NCBI GenBank assembly: GCA_964020155.1
Contig: OZ026570.1
Coordinates: forward strand, 519,519-583,518
Direction of reading: 5' to 3'
Origin: Chondrilla cf. caribensis
Lineage: Eukaryota; Porifera; Demospongiae; Chondrillida; Chondrillidae
Length of the DNA: 64,000 bases
Positions 63,306 to 64,000 of this stretch are shown in pieces (within the stretch, counting starts at the first letter, position 1; each line of letters starts with the position of its first letter). Below the pieces are notes generated by a model. That model made no database searches. It saw only the letters and a list, made by a program, of their open reading frames with translations, and was not told the DNA's origin. The translations under genes were made by a program, and so were the position numbers.

Positions 63306-64000
63306 TTAAGGACACAGGTCAGGCAGGACTGGAGTGAAGGCATCGCAATCCCAGACAATCCCGTTCTTCTCAACCACAAGTTCTCCTCCATCTAGTTTTC
63401 CTCCAACGAGGTAGTCCTTCCCGTAGTTGAACTTAGGGTCAGGACAGCCATTGACCGGGAGCACACGTAGTGTTGTGGTCTCCCTTACGGAGAGTCTTCC
63501 CTTGTAGACGTGCAGAACTTCAACATTGTATCCAATGTAGCAGTTCTTTGGCTTCACATCCTCATAGACAGACACCAAAACAACTGTAGTGGACATGTAC
63601 ATAAGTATGCACGTACATGTGTAACATGTTAGTGGACAAGCTTTGCACCACAGTGTCTGTACGGCATCTATACAGTGTCTGTTTAGTGTCAGTACAATGT
63701 ATGTAGTGTCTTTACAGTGTCTGTACAGTGTCAAGACATTGTGTACAGTCTGTACAGTGTGTGAACAGTGTCAATACAGTGTTTACCTTACACGAACATT
63801 GTCTGGGTACACGATACACACTATACACACTGTATGTGCACACATGGGAATGTACACACTGGTGTGTGCTAAGCTGTCTAGAGAAGATATCAGTAACCTT
63901 GATGCCGGCAAGTTTAACCCCAGAGAGCCTTTGTGTCACCGTTACTCACCATCAGTGTTCATGGTACAGATGTTGTTTGCATTGCTGGTACGGTTGAAGC
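63306..64000 (-). CDS. Family gene D, 3' end only (last two exons; continues beyond the right edge)
   Basis: The last exon is 63583-63306 (278 nt, as in A-C) and encodes the NTR module ending 'VLPDLCP'. The preceding exon ends at 63960 (donor GATG|GTGAGT) and runs off the window; the junction is phase 1. D is a more distant paralogue. The first two thirds of its NTR is about 60% identical to A-C, but the last 40 codons and the 3' flank are almost identical at the nucleotide level. The acidic loop of A-C (DRDGDAND) is replaced by NRTSNANN, losing the acidic residues and gaining an N-glycosylation sequon. Intron 11 lacks the 47-bp minisatellite. Confidence 0.8.
63650..63785. repeat. Degenerate short tandem repeat in intron 11 of gene D
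   Basis: Irregular copies of ACAGTGTCTGTACAGTGTC-like units of about 18-21 bp, occupying the place where A-C carry the 47-bp minisatellite. Confidence 0.6.

Overview
The window reads as a piece of an animal nuclear genome. It has spliced genes with GT-AG introns, TATA promoters, (TG)n microsatellites, nested DNA transposons and extracellular domains (VWD, C8, TIL, Calx-beta, NTR). The pairing of VWD with Calx-beta domains recalls sponge aggregation factors, so an early-branching metazoan, most likely a sponge, is my best inference. No species can be fixed from sequence alone. There is one assembly gap (200 N, 4331-4530).

Region 1 (2-36458, plus strand) is a single enormous gene, open at the left edge. 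Three in-frame exons (2-2817, 3076-32107, 32511-36458) give at least 11,931 residues; the middle exon alone is 29,032 nt. The protein is built almost entirely from about 96 copies of a roughly 125-residue domain (an 'LTFSETV'-type, probably beta-sandwich Ig-like repeat). The domains are organised in a higher-order repeat of 23 domains (about 8.6 kb of coding sequence), visible through several independent domain subtypes that recur every 23rd position. The reading frame stops in the middle of a domain, and its stop codon lies inside an AATAAA.

Region 2 (37650-64000, minus strand) is a tandem array of four related secreted-protein genes, convergent with the giant gene. Three (A, B, C) are complete. 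Each has 12 exons with identical exon lengths, every intron is in phase 1, and each encodes 854 residues: signal peptide, Calx-beta, Cys-rich/VWD, poly-Pro, C8, TIL, Calx-beta, Calx-beta, short acidic Cys loop, NTR. The fourth (D) enters from the right edge. VWD-C8-TIL through NTR is almost invariant between copies, while the N-terminal Calx-beta exons differ strongly.

Introns and spacers hold paralogue-specific insertions: a nested pair of elements with TA and 9-bp target duplications in gene A, small palindromic MITE-like elements in B and C, a pogo/Tigger-like element between C and D, and a 47-bp minisatellite and (TG)n tracts whose lengths differ between paralogues.

All proteins here appear to be secreted or extracellular. 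The idea that the giant fibre-like protein and the VWD/Calx-beta family act together in matrix, adhesion or recognition is inference from composition and position only. The family identifications rest on reading motifs by eye, with no database search.
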